Assembly (NCBI GenBank): GCA_031119475.1
Contig: JAVHXV010000006.1
Location: 62,001 to 126,000 of the forward strand
DNA: 64,000 nucleotides
Origin: Pedobacter sp.
GTDB taxonomy: Bacteria > Bacteroidota > Bacteroidia > Sphingobacteriales > Sphingobacteriaceae
Reading direction: 5' to 3'
Every line of letters starts with the position of its first letter. Positions within the stretch are counted from its first letter, which is position 1. This document shows positions 17,903 to 25,613 of this stretch, one piece after another. A model generated the notes under the pieces. That model was given only the letters and a program-made list of their open reading frames with translations. It ran no database searches and was not told the origin of the DNA. Position numbers and translations under genes: made by a program.

Positions 17903-18459
17903 TTGCGGAGATCCAACAATTTGATACGGCACTGTTCCTAAAAATCCATCGTGGCCTTGGCAATGATTTTTTTGATGTGCTCATGCCCCTCCTTCGCAAC
18001 CGTTTTTTTTGGGCGCCACTCTATCTTTTCATCATTGTCTTTTGCATCAGGCAGTTTCAAAAAAAAGGTTATTATATGATCGGCATGCTCTTGGCTACTT
18101 TTGCTATGGGCGATCTGATTGCATCAAGGATCATTAAACCATTGGTGGGAAGGATCAGGCCGTGTAATGAGGTCAGCCTTGTGCACGACATCATCCAGCG
18201 CGTACCTTGTGGAAGTGGATTTAGTTTCCCTTCTTCGCATGCGACCAATCATTTTGCAATTGCCATCTTCCTGATCTGTCTGTTTTATCGGCAATGGAAG
18301 CCGATTTTGCCATTAGGTCTGGCTTGGGCGCTGCTCATCAGCTTTGCGCAAATATATGTCGGTGTACATTATCCGGTTGATACCCTTGTAGGTGCACTTT
18401 TGGGAACCTGCATTGGCTTTTCTACTTTTGCTATTTATCAAAAAATCAAACCTGCGTAA
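17899..18459 (+). CDS. PAP2-family membrane phosphatase
   Basis: PAP2 membrane enzymes dephosphorylate lipid phosphates such as undecaprenyl pyrophosphate or phosphatidylglycerophosphate. The 186-residue protein has five or six membrane helices and all three catalytic motifs: KPLVGRIRPC (KxxxxxxRP), SFPSSHATNH (PSSH form of PSGH) and the later YVGVHYPVDTLVGALLG (the conserved arginine of motif 3 is not in its usual place before VGVHYP). ATG 17899 overlaps the preceding stop as ATGA and is preferred over an upstream TTG. Its stop overlaps the following ZIP start by 1 bp. Confidence 0.88.
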   Translation: MIAEIQQFDTALFLKIHRGLGNDFFDVLMPLLRNRFFWAPLYLFIIVFCIRQFQKKGYYMIGMLLATFAMGDLIASRIIKPLVGRIRPCNEVSLVHDIIQRVPCGSGFSFPSSHATNHFAIAIFLICLFYRQWKPILPLGLAWALLISFAQIYVGVHYPVDTLVGALLGTCIGFSTFAIYQKIKPA

Positions 18460-19175
18460 TGGAAATCTGGAAGTTTTTAGTCTTGTTCTTTTGTGCATTC
18501 CTTGGTGGGATAGCGATTTTTCTGGTCAAGAATGACAAATCGCAATTGCTTAAACTGATCTTATCCTTTAGTGGTGCCTATTTATTTGCCATTACAGTTT
18601 TACACCTCATTCCAGAGGCCTATAGCGGAACAGACAAGGCCGAAATTGGTATTTTTATCCTGATCGGCTTTCTTTTACAGGTATTTCTGGAGCAGTTTTC
18701 GGAAGGTGTAGAGCATGGGCACATCCATAAACATCATGATGGACATGTATTTCCATGGGGAATTATGATCAGTTTATGCCTGCATGGATTTCTGGAAGGC
18801 ATGCCGCTGGCCAAAGACCAGAATAATGAGCTCATTTTCGGAATTGCGCTACACCATATTCCGGCTGCTTTTGCCCTGGCCAGTATCCTTGTCCAAAATC
18901 AGTTCAAGGCAAAGGGTGTGGCTTTTTATATCGCCATTTTTGCGGTGATGGCACCTGCGGGCTATTATTTCAGCCTAAGCTTAAGCAATGGCAGCATCAG
19001 CGGAATGGAACCCTACTTTAACAAAGTAATGGGAATCGTAATCGGGATTTTCCTCCACATTTCTACCACCATTCTTTTTGAATCCAATGCCGACCACAAG
19101 ATCAATAAACGTAAGATGATGGCAGTCATCGCTGGGATTGCAGTAGCGTTGTCAGGGTTTTATTTAGGGCATTAA
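18459..19175 (+). CDS. ZIP-family divalent metal transporter
   Basis: ZIP proteins carry zinc, iron or other divalent metals into the cytoplasm. The 238-residue protein has about eight helices, a histidine-rich loop between helices (GVEHGHIHKHHDGH), and the paired metal-site helices with HGFLEGMPLA and ALHHIPAAFAL. The start codon overlaps the PAP2 stop (TAATG). The 3' end overlaps the convergent MarR gene by 12 bp. The metal preference is not visible from sequence. Confidence 0.88.
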   Translation: MEIWKFLVLFFCAFLGGIAIFLVKNDKSQLLKLILSFSGAYLFAITVLHLIPEAYSGTDKAEIGIFILIGFLLQVFLEQFSEGVEHGHIHKHHDGHVFPWGIMISLCLHGFLEGMPLAKDQNNELIFGIALHHIPAAFALASILVQNQFKAKGVAFYIAIFAVMAPAGYYFSLSLSNGSISGMEPYFNKVMGIVIGIFLHISTTILFESNADHKINKRKMMAVIAGIAVALSGFYLGH

Positions 19176-19616
19176 TTTTTCCAATAAGCCACACAACTGC
19201 ACAGCCTCATCTTCTGAAAGGTTGGGGCTTAAAATGGTCGTAAAATCTACTTCGCGTTCGATTTTCCTTAATAGCGCCATTCCTTTCTCTGTTAAGATGA
19301 TATCGACGGCCCGTTTATCGTAGTCATTGGCTTTCTTGGCGATAAATCCCTTAAAGATCAGTCGATCGACAATCCTAGAGGCATCGGTTACCTGATCAAT
19401 GATCTTGGATTTGATAAAGTTGATGGTAGCTGGACTTGGATACTGATGTTTCAGGATCCGCAGCACATTGTACTGCTGTGGTGTGATCACAAAAGGCGCG
19501 AGCCGGTCCTTAATGTGGCCACTGTTGGCATGATAGGTGTAAATGATGTTGACGAGTGCCCTTTGAAAAACATTTTCAATGGCGACTGGTTTAATTTCCC
19601 TGGTTTGTTGAATCAT
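19164..19616 (-). CDS. MarR-family transcriptional regulator
   Basis: The product is a winged-helix regulator of the MarR type. I start it at ATG 19616 (MIQQTREIKPV), giving 150 residues; the earlier ATG 19673 lies inside the upstream DUF5522 gene. The DNA-binding part runs ITPQQYNVLRILKHQYPSPATINFIKSKIIDQVTDASRIVDRLIFKGFI, followed by the wing with KRAVDIILTEKGMALL. The C-terminal helices would form the dimer interface. It ends the nusB-coaE gene run and overlaps the convergent ZIP gene by 12 bp, so it may control either; no operator was identified. Confidence 0.88.
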   Translation of the reverse strand: MIQQTREIKPVAIENVFQRALVNIIYTYHANSGHIKDRLAPFVITPQQYNVLRILKHQYPSPATINFIKSKIIDQVTDASRIVDRLIFKGFIAKKANDYDKRAVDIILTEKGMALLRKIEREVDFTTILSPNLSEDEAVQLCGLLEKLMP

Positions 19617-19791
19617 TTCGATCTTGCGTTTGGTCTGGTCTATTTGAGGGAGATTGCTTATTTCCTTTCCCATAATTCCACGGACAGTTGGTACATCTGT
19701 TCTTGCAGCAATATCCCCTTTTTTTGAGAAAAGCTGCTGTCAGCACCATTAATCCCTGTTCATTGAAATAGAAATCGATTCCCTCTTCCAT
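19591..19791 (-). CDS. DUF5522 family small cysteine-rich protein
   Basis: This 66-residue protein matches the DUF5522 pattern: an acidic start, FYFNEQGLMVLTAAFLKKRGYCC, then KNRCTNCPWNYGK. The CC-x4-C-x2-C cluster could hold a metal or iron-sulfur site. Bacteroidota members are often found beside MBL-fold or DNA-repair genes, but no function is known to me. Its ATG overlaps the exonuclease stop by 1 bp and its 3' end overlaps the MarR start by 26 bp, so it is part of a tightly packed transcript. Confidence 0.75.
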   Translation of the reverse strand: MEEGIDFYFNEQGLMVLTAAFLKKRGYCCKNRCTNCPWNYGKGNKQSPSNRPDQTQDRNDSTNQGN

Positions 19792-20753
19792 TAATTGAGC
19801 AATTTAACGACCAATTTAGATTTGAAATGATTGCGCAGCTGCGTTCCTTCTCCGTGGGTCGTCCACACTTCCCTGGGCGAAACCTGTGCAATGGTATATA
19901 AAATTGCGTTCCAGTCTACATGATCAGAAATGTAGAGCTGTACCGTTTGGTTGTGCTGGAGATGTTTCCAACCAGTTACAAAAATCCTGACTACATTAAT
20001 GGCCTTGATGTAACTATGGAAAACCATGGGTGGTACGAGATATACAAGATCAGTCCGTGTATTTTTCATCACTTTACGATCATAGAGCTCATATTTTCCA
20101 ACGTCGATCCCCAGTTGTTCATATAACCGCACGAAAGGCAAGATGCTATGATGTACCAGGATCCGCTTGTTGGGGCAATACGTATTGATCAACGAAATGA
20201 GGCGTTGGCTTTTACCCAATGCATACGCGCCCAACATTACATTTGAAGAAATCGCATTTAACTTTTCTACTTCCAGTCGGGCATCTGGATGTAGGGTAGC
20301 CGGATCGGCAAAGGTGGTCTCCGTAATCAGCACATCCGCCTTCACCAACTGGATCGGCTCACAGGTCGGATCTTCCTCGGTCTTATAATCTCCAGTGTAG
20401 AGGTAAGTGACTCCCTCGTATTTCATCAGCACCAATGCCGAACCCAAGATGTGCCCGGCAGGAAGGAAACTGAGCTCGACACCATTGAGCTCAAAAGTTT
20501 CTTGATAGGTTTTGATCCAAAAATCGGCGGCAGCAAATTTCCTGTAGCGCAATTCCATAAATTTTGCCGTTGCACTCGTACAATAAACGTGCTGATTGCC
20601 ACTTACCGCATGGTCTCCGTGTGCATGCGAAATGACAGCGTTGACCACCGGTTCTTTCGGATCCAAGTAAAAATTGCCATATCGGCAGAACAGTCCAATC
20701 TTAGTCTGGACAATAAAATCGTCAATTATCGGCTTCGCTACATCTATGGCCAT
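19791..20753 (-). CDS. Ligase-associated DNA exonuclease (MBL/beta-CASP-like)
   Basis: The 320-residue protein resembles the metallo-beta-lactamase-fold nucleases annotated as ligase-associated exonucleases or mRNA 3'-processing-like factors. The zinc motif is SHAHGDHAVSGN (H43, H45, D47, H48), followed by AGHILGSALVLM, TYLYTGDYKTEEDP and LITETTFADP, all typical of this nuclease branch. Usually the gene is paired with an ATP-dependent DNA ligase; here none is adjacent. It overlaps coaE upstream and DUF5522 downstream by 1 bp each. Confidence 0.82.
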   Translation of the reverse strand: MAIDVAKPIIDDFIVQTKIGLFCRYGNFYLDPKEPVVNAVISHAHGDHAVSGNQHVYCTSATAKFMELRYRKFAAADFWIKTYQETFELNGVELSFLPAGHILGSALVLMKYEGVTYLYTGDYKTEEDPTCEPIQLVKADVLITETTFADPATLHPDARLEVEKLNAISSNVMLGAYALGKSQRLISLINTYCPNKRILVHHSILPFVRLYEQLGIDVGKYELYDRKVMKNTRTDLVYLVPPMVFHSYIKAINVVRIFVTGWKHLQHNQTVQLYISDHVDWNAILYTIAQVSPREVWTTHGEGTQLRNHFKSKLVVKLLN

Positions 20754-21343
20754 TATTGCTGAAGAAAATGTTGGTGCAGTGCGTAGGCTTGTTCAATGAG
20801 CGAGGTGTTTTCATTGTTGAGGATCAGGTGATCGGCCAATTGTACCTTCTGTTCATCAGTAAACTGCTTATCCATCCGGGCCAAAATCTGTGCCTCGCTT
20901 ACCGCATCCCTTTGCTTAATGCGTTCTATTTTCAGTTCCAAAGGGGCCTTGACCAAAATATTGACATCACACATCTGGTATGAGCCACTTTCGAAAAGCA
21001 GTGCGGCCTCTTTTAAGGTATAGGGTACGGATGAGGGAATGGTGTTTGCCCAGGCATCGAACGCCCTAAAAACGGCAGGATGCACAAGCGCATTTAATTT
21101 GTCGAGCTCATTTTGGTTTTCGAAAACGATGCCTGCAATGTGCTTGTTGTTCAAAAGGCCATCTGGAAAATAGCTTTCGGCACCAAACGTTGATTTTACG
21201 CCTTCAATAAGGAGCTGATCACTGACCATCAGTTGTTTGGCAACCTGGTCGGCGTAAAAGACAGGAATGCCCAAGGTTTCGAAAATCTTGCAGACTGTAG
21301 TCTTTCCGCTACCAATACCACCTGTAATCCCAACTTTAAGCAT
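20753..21343 (-). CDS. coaE: Dephospho-CoA kinase
   Basis: CoaE phosphorylates dephospho-CoA at the ribose 3' position, the last step of coenzyme A synthesis. The 196-residue P-loop protein begins MLKVGITGGIGSGKTTVCKIFETLGIPVFYAD, containing the Walker A motif and the early substrate-binding aspartate. NALVHPAVF and KEAALLFESGSYQMCDVNILV are further family hallmarks, as is the lid RIKQRDAVSEAQILARMDKQ. It sits between ybbR and the exonuclease gene with overlapping start and stop codons. Confidence 0.95.
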   Translation of the reverse strand: MLKVGITGGIGSGKTTVCKIFETLGIPVFYADQVAKQLMVSDQLLIEGVKSTFGAESYFPDGLLNNKHIAGIVFENQNELDKLNALVHPAVFRAFDAWANTIPSSVPYTLKEAALLFESGSYQMCDVNILVKAPLELKIERIKQRDAVSEAQILARMDKQFTDEQKVQLADHLILNNENTSLIEQAYALHQHFLQQ

Positions 21344-22290
21344 TATTTTTCGATGATAAAGTTAAGTTTATTGGGCACGATTTTTACCAGGTTGCAGTAA
21401 TCGGGAAAGCGCGCCAGCTTAACCGCAAATTTATGGTGCCCCAGCTGCTTCCATTCGTTTACATCGACAACGGCCTCGATAAAATCTTCATCAACCTGCT
21501 GATAATTGCTCAGTGCTACCGTAAAGGTAACGGCTACTTTCTTTGGAAAGAGCCTGATGTCGTAAAAATCGAAGTTATTGATCACCTTTACAGGTACATC
21601 GAGCGTCTTTTCGGTAAATTCATCAATGGGCAACGAAACGCCAACGTTTGTGGGATAGATGCTGATGTTAGTCGATCTATTTTTTTTAATGGCGATGCGC
21701 GTATTGGTCGGCTTTTGGAGGTTTGAAAGCCTGAGCGTATCGGTATACCAGACATTGATCTTGTCCAGTTCATCCTGCGGACCAGAAATATTAACATAGG
21801 ATGGCGTTAACCTGATCTTGCTGGAAATGCCATATTGCTTCACAAAACTAAGGTTCGAAAGTAATTTTAAGGGTACTCGCTTGTTGGTCCGTTTCGAAAA
21901 ATCGAAATATAAGGTATCAGGTTCTATTCCGATTATTTTTTGTGAAGCGCCCAATTGCCGGTTGATCTTTTCCAGTTGTTCAGAAAAAATGATGTGGTTC
22001 TGGGTGGACAGTTTGGCCAAGCTCACTTTGATTGATTGTGGCTGCAGGTGTAGCTTTGAAAACAACAACTGCCAGCCGCTACCTTCAACTTCGAGCATGA
22101 CCTCATCTGGTTGGAGGGGCTTAAATGCCTTTTTCTGGGGTTCATCTTGATATAAAAGCTGTGTTTGGACTTTGTATGGATATTTGCGGTCGAGCGCTAT
22201 AAACAACCAGGTAGCCAATGCAGCAAACAGGCAAGTGAACCATACGATAGCTCTTTTTCGCTCTACTTTGGTAAGTTTGATGAATGGCAT
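21343..22290 (-). CDS. YbbR/CdaR-like domain protein
   Basis: The 315-residue protein has one N-terminal membrane helix (about 14-32, AIVWFTCLFAALATWLFIAL) and an extracytoplasmic part built of beta-rich repeats resembling YbbR domains (for example QYGISSKIRLTPSYVNISGPQDELDKI). YbbR proteins in Firmicutes regulate the c-di-AMP cyclase; no such cyclase is linked here, so the role is open. The order yajC-ybbR-coaE is a familiar Bacteroidota arrangement and supports the call. Confidence 0.75.
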   Translation of the reverse strand: MPFIKLTKVERKRAIVWFTCLFAALATWLFIALDRKYPYKVQTQLLYQDEPQKKAFKPLQPDEVMLEVEGSGWQLLFSKLHLQPQSIKVSLAKLSTQNHIIFSEQLEKINRQLGASQKIIGIEPDTLYFDFSKRTNKRVPLKLLSNLSFVKQYGISSKIRLTPSYVNISGPQDELDKINVWYTDTLRLSNLQKPTNTRIAIKKNRSTNISIYPTNVGVSLPIDEFTEKTLDVPVKVINNFDFYDIRLFPKKVAVTFTVALSNYQQVDEDFIEAVVDVNEWKQLGHHKFAVKLARFPDYCNLVKIVPNKLNFIIEK

Positions 22291-22302
22291 GCCGTAAAAT
22301 TA

Positions 22303-22340
22303 CAAAAAAAAGCCGCTCTCTCGAAATGATGAAAGAGCGG
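22303..22340 (-). terminator. Intrinsic terminator between yajC and ybbR
   Basis: On the minus strand CCGCTCTTTC pairs with GAGAGAGCGG (10 bp, one wobble) around an 8-nt loop and is followed by eight T. It ends about 13 bp before the ybbR ATG, so it would separate nusB-yajC from the ybbR-coaE genes or tune read-through. Confidence 0.8.
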
Positions 22341-22369
22341 ATCGATTAGCGAAATGATTAAGCTAATGA

Positions 22370-22690
22370 TTATGCTTTTGCGGCAGCAGCTTTCGTGGCA
22401 GCCTGTGTCGCATCTAATGAAATGGCAGATTTATCAAAACGGATTTTTGTTCCGCCCTCTACTTCGATCAAAAACGTAGTGTCATTTGAGCCTACGATCT
22501 TACCGTGGATACCAGCCGTAGTGATGATCTTATCTCCTATTTTTAAAGCTTCGACCAGCTTCTTGTGGTCTTTTGCTTTTTTGACCTGTGGCCTGATCAT
22601 GAAAAAATAAAATACGACCATGATCAATACCAAAGGAAGGACCATCCTTGTGATATCATTGCCGCCAGCTTGTAATAATAGTGTTGTCAT
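22370..22690 (-). CDS. yajC: Preprotein translocase subunit YajC
   Basis: YajC is a small inner-membrane partner of SecDF. The 106-residue protein has a single helix (about 16-34, MVLPLVLIMVVFYFFMIRP) directly followed by the hallmark QVKKAKDHKKLVEALKIGDKIITTAGIHGKIVG. Its C-terminal tail is alanine-rich (ATKAAAAKA). An octamer repeat lies just upstream, and a terminator lies downstream. Confidence 0.93.
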   Translation of the reverse strand: MTTLLLQAGGNDITRMVLPLVLIMVVFYFFMIRPQVKKAKDHKKLVEALKIGDKIITTAGIHGKIVGSNDTTFLIEVEGGTKIRFDKSAISLDATQAATKAAAAKA

Positions 22691-22695
22691 TGTAT

Positions 22696-22830
22696 GTTGG
22701 TTAATTGTTTAATTGGTTAACTGGTTAAATGGTTAATTGGTTAACTGTTGAATTGTTGGATTGTTGAGGTGTTTAGCAAACTATGAACTGCTAACTGTAA
22801 ACTGCGCCGCAGGCGTGCCTTCGGGATAAA
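22696..22830. repeat. GGTTAAYT octamer array and TTCGGGATAAACT element
   Basis: About five octamers (22699-22746) pass into GTTGAATTGTTGGATTGTTGAGGTG-like words (cut here into GTTGAATT, GTTGGATT, GTTGAGGT) and AACTGCT/AACTGTA heptamers. The end, GCAGGCGTGCCTTCGGGATA, has a relative at 57770-57790 (GCAGGCATCCCTTCGGGACA). Confidence 0.8.
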
Positions 22831-23265
22831 CTAAAGTTGCTTAACCTCTCCTACCAGGTGTAATTTTTCTGCTTCGGGATTGGCGTTTGAGGTTACGGTA
22901 ACCTGCTTATCCTGCATGCCATCTTTTCCGGTGCTATCGAAAATAACTTTGATTTCGCCACTTTCACCCGGTTTGATCGGGGTTGTCGGATATTCGGGAA
23001 CGGTACAACCGCAGGTTGCCGTGGCATTGGTAATGATAAGCGGAGTTTTTCCCTCGTTCTTAAACTTGAAGCTGTTCTGAACTTTTTCTCCCTCCTTAAT
23101 TACACCAAAATCATAGATGGGCTGCTCAAATTTGATTTTTGGCGCATCTGCCGCAGCTACGGTCTTTCCTCCCGTTACAGCGGTCTGGCCTGCTGACGAG
23201 TTGCCCTTCTGCTTACATGCGGCTAGGAGCACGACTGCACAGATATATATGATGCTCTTTTTCAT
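22831..23265 (-). CDS. DUF1573 lipoprotein
   Basis: The 144-residue protein begins with a lipoprotein signal (MKKSIIYICAVVLLAACKQ, lipid cysteine C17) and a short linker, then one DUF1573 immunoglobulin-like domain: IYDFGVIKEGEKVQNSFKFKNEGKTPL, TCGCTVPEYPTTPIKPGESGEIKVIFD. The CGC motif is a typical feature of the domain. Function is unknown; the fold suggests binding or cell-surface roles. Its ATG overlaps the nusB stop by 1 bp, and this pairing is common in Bacteroidota. Confidence 0.88.
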   Translation of the reverse strand: MKKSIIYICAVVLLAACKQKGNSSAGQTAVTGGKTVAAADAPKIKFEQPIYDFGVIKEGEKVQNSFKFKNEGKTPLIITNATATCGCTVPEYPTTPIKPGESGEIKVIFDSTGKDGMQDKQVTVTSNANPEAEKLHLVGEVKQL

Positions 23266-24215
23266 TATTCTTCTATTAATCCCCTACCTATTTTTTTAAT
23301 GCTATTTGTTCTCTTCAGGTCGTTTAAGATCTTGTCCAAGATACCATTTATAAACGAATTACTTTTTGGGGTACTGTAATCCTTCGATAAATCTAGGTAT
23401 TCGTTAATGGTTACCTTTACCGGAATAGATGGGAAATTCATCAGTTCGCAGATGGCCATCTTCATTAAAATGGTATCCATCAGGGCAATCCTTTCCGACT
23501 CCCAGTTCTTGGTACGCTCGGCGATCAGGTCCTGATAAGTTTGGTCGTTCTTCAAGGTGTAGGCGAACAGATCTTTTACAAACCTGCTGTCCTCCTCCCA
23601 GTCGGCACTGATCGGTGTCAGTTTATTTTCAAATGGGTCTTCCGAGGTAAAGTTCTTCAAGGTCTTCGCAATCATGCCCTGCATCACTTCCCGATCTACA
23701 GACCAATTGATGAAACGGTCTTCAAAGGCCTGGATGATACTCAGGTTTTTTAAGAGGATTTTACGGAAAATATATTTGATGATTTCTTTAGAACTTTCCA
23801 AATCTTCCTTTTCTTCGGCCAGATAGGCCTCATATTCCTTGGTGTCCTTGAGCTTGTTGAAGATGGTTTTTACCAATTCGGGATCGGCATGCCAGTTGAT
23901 CTGGTACTTGTTTACAGCGGCCACATATTCTGGATTCTGTTTGAGCACATTGGCAAATTTGTTGTGCAGCAGTTTTTGGTTCGGACTAAGATCTTCAGCC
24001 GTTGGCAAATGCTTGTTTGCACGTTCTATGGCGTCGTTAGCGGTATATTCGGTAACGTCAACTATAAGTGCGAGCATGCGGACATACATTTCATAAACAT
24101 TGTCGATACTTTTCATTAAAGTCTTCTGACTGCTTACGATGTCTTTTTTTTCTGTCATGTGCCAAGCAAATATATTTTGCAGGGCTTTGATTCTTAGGTG
24201 CCTTCTGTTTAACAT
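23265..24215 (-). CDS. nusB: Transcription antitermination protein NusB
   Basis: NusB binds boxA RNA with NusE and assists rRNA antitermination. The 316-residue protein is about twice the usual length because of a Bacteroidota-specific N-terminal half (about 1-170). The canonical NusB domain is C-terminal, with DLFAYTLKNDQTYQDLIAERTKNWESERIA, LMDTILMKMAICELMNFPSIPVKVTINEYLDLSKDYSTPKSNSFINGILDKIL. The N-terminal MLNRRHLRIKALQNIFAW also carries the first NusB helix. It heads the DUF1573-yajC run. Confidence 0.9.
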   Translation of the reverse strand: MLNRRHLRIKALQNIFAWHMTEKKDIVSSQKTLMKSIDNVYEMYVRMLALIVDVTEYTANDAIERANKHLPTAEDLSPNQKLLHNKFANVLKQNPEYVAAVNKYQINWHADPELVKTIFNKLKDTKEYEAYLAEEKEDLESSKEIIKYIFRKILLKNLSIIQAFEDRFINWSVDREVMQGMIAKTLKNFTSEDPFENKLTPISADWEEDSRFVKDLFAYTLKNDQTYQDLIAERTKNWESERIALMDTILMKMAICELMNFPSIPVKVTINEYLDLSKDYSTPKSNSFINGILDKILNDLKRTNSIKKIGRGLIEE

Positions 24216-24249
24216 GAATGTAAGAACGATTGGTAAATTTTACCGTTAA

Positions 24250-25338
24250 TTAATATGATGATTTTATTTTTTTGATGTCGCTAATTCTTTTTTCTGCAAT
24301 TCTTGCTGCCGCCATATTGGTCGGGATCTTCTCGGTCTTTGATAGTTTGATCACCTCGCGTGTGGCGTCGTAAATGTGCTCTGTCAACTGCATCGTCCTT
24401 TTCTTACCAAAACCGGTAAGTTCAGAATAGCAATTGATCAATCCGCCTGCATTGATCAGATAATCTGGTGCGTATAAGATGCCTTTTTCCAATAAGAGTT
24501 GTCCATGGATTTCTTCATCGGCCAATTGGTTATTTGCCGAACCTGCAATAATGGAGAATTTCATGTTCTTGATGGTCTTATCGTTCACCGTTGCGCCCAA
24601 TGCACATGGCGAATAGATGTCGGCACCAATGGTGAAGATCTTATCGGCATCGATTGGTTTTGCTTTATATTTTCTGGCTACTTCCTGTAACCGGTCCTGA
24701 TTGATGTCGCTGATATAGACTTCCACATTTTCCTGGCGCAAAAGATCGACCAAATGCTCCCCAACGTTTCCAATACCCTGTACAACAACGGATTTACCTG
24801 CAAGCATATCGGTACCGAAAACCTCTTTTACGCAGGCCTTGATGCCCAAAAAAACACCTTTCGCAGTATAAAGTGCTGGATTTCCCGCCCCACCAATCGA
24901 TTCCGGCACCCCGGTTACATGTTCCGTTTCCATCCTGATGTATTCCATATCACGGGTGGTCGTTCCCATGTCCTCGGCCGTAATAAATTCTCCGTTCAGG
25001 TTTTTGATGAAACGCCCATAGCTGCGCATCAGGGCCTCTGTTTTATTTTTTCGTGAATCGCCGATAATTACGGCCTTGCCACCACCTAGGTTCAGGCCCG
25101 TAATGGCCGATTTATAGGTCATGGCCTTTGAAAGTCGAAGAACATCTTCCAGGGCCTCGGCTTCTGAATTGTAGTTCCACATCCGTGTTCCGCCAAGGGC
25201 AGGGCCTAATGTGGTGTCGTGGATCGCGATGATTGCTTTTAGACCGGTATCAGCGTCATTACAAAAAACTACTTTTTTATGACCTGAGGCACTGAGTTGA
25301 TCTAAAACAGAAGTATAGGACGCGCTATTACCAGACAT
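24250..25338 (-). CDS. ldh: Leucine dehydrogenase (Glu/Leu/Phe/Val dehydrogenase family)
   Basis: The enzyme oxidatively deaminates branched-chain amino acids to 2-oxo acids with NAD. The 362-residue length matches leucine dehydrogenase rather than the longer glutamate enzymes. The substrate-binding segment LGPALGGTRMWNY, the catalytic lysine in GLNLGGGKAVIIGD, AEDMGTTTRDMEYI, and the NAD motif VVVQGIGNVGEHLVDLL are visible. YLINAGGLINCYSEL is a further signature of the family. It may supply the leucine pathway that ends at HMG-CoA lyase (2665). A -7 promoter element lies about 23 bp upstream of its ATG. Confidence 0.9.
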   Translation of the reverse strand: MSGNSASYTSVLDQLSASGHKKVVFCNDADTGLKAIIAIHDTTLGPALGGTRMWNYNSEAEALEDVLRLSKAMTYKSAITGLNLGGGKAVIIGDSRKNKTEALMRSYGRFIKNLNGEFITAEDMGTTTRDMEYIRMETEHVTGVPESIGGAGNPALYTAKGVFLGIKACVKEVFGTDMLAGKSVVVQGIGNVGEHLVDLLRQENVEVYISDINQDRLQEVARKYKAKPIDADKIFTIGADIYSPCALGATVNDKTIKNMKFSIIAGSANNQLADEEIHGQLLLEKGILYAPDYLINAGGLINCYSELTGFGKKRTMQLTEHIYDATREVIKLSKTEKIPTNMAAARIAEKRISDIKKIKSSY

Positions 25339-25360
25339 ACAGCTTATAAATTGATGTCAG

Positions 25361-25368
25361 CAAAATTA
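25361..25368 (-). promoter_or_regulatory. -7 promoter element for leucine dehydrogenase
   Basis: On the minus strand TAATTTTG fits TAnnTTTG exactly and lies 22 bp before the ATG. No clear -33 TTTG was found. Confidence 0.45.
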
Positions 25369-25396
25369 AGATAAAAAAACCATTATTTATATAAAA

Positions 25397-25590
25397 TTGG
25401 TTAACTGGTTAATTGTTTGAATTGGTTAATTGGTTAATTGGTTAATTGGTTAACTGTTGAATTGTTGAATTGGTTAATTGTTGCTGCGAACTGCCTTATT
25501 GATTTCTCTCTAGGATTGAATCTGTGCGCCCTGAACTGTGAACTGATAACTGTGAACTATGAACTACGAAACATCAACTGTCAATACTGA
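25397..25590. repeat. GGTTAATT octamers and AACTGTG heptamers
   Basis: Octamers dominate 25397-25485. From 25531 to 25570 the words AACTGTG, AACTGAT, AACTGTG, AACTATG, AACTACG follow each other on an exact 7-bp period. The block fills the gap between divergent ldh and the ABC exporter gene. Confidence 0.85.
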
Positions 25591-25613
25591 ATTTTTCGCT
25601 AACTTTACCGTTC

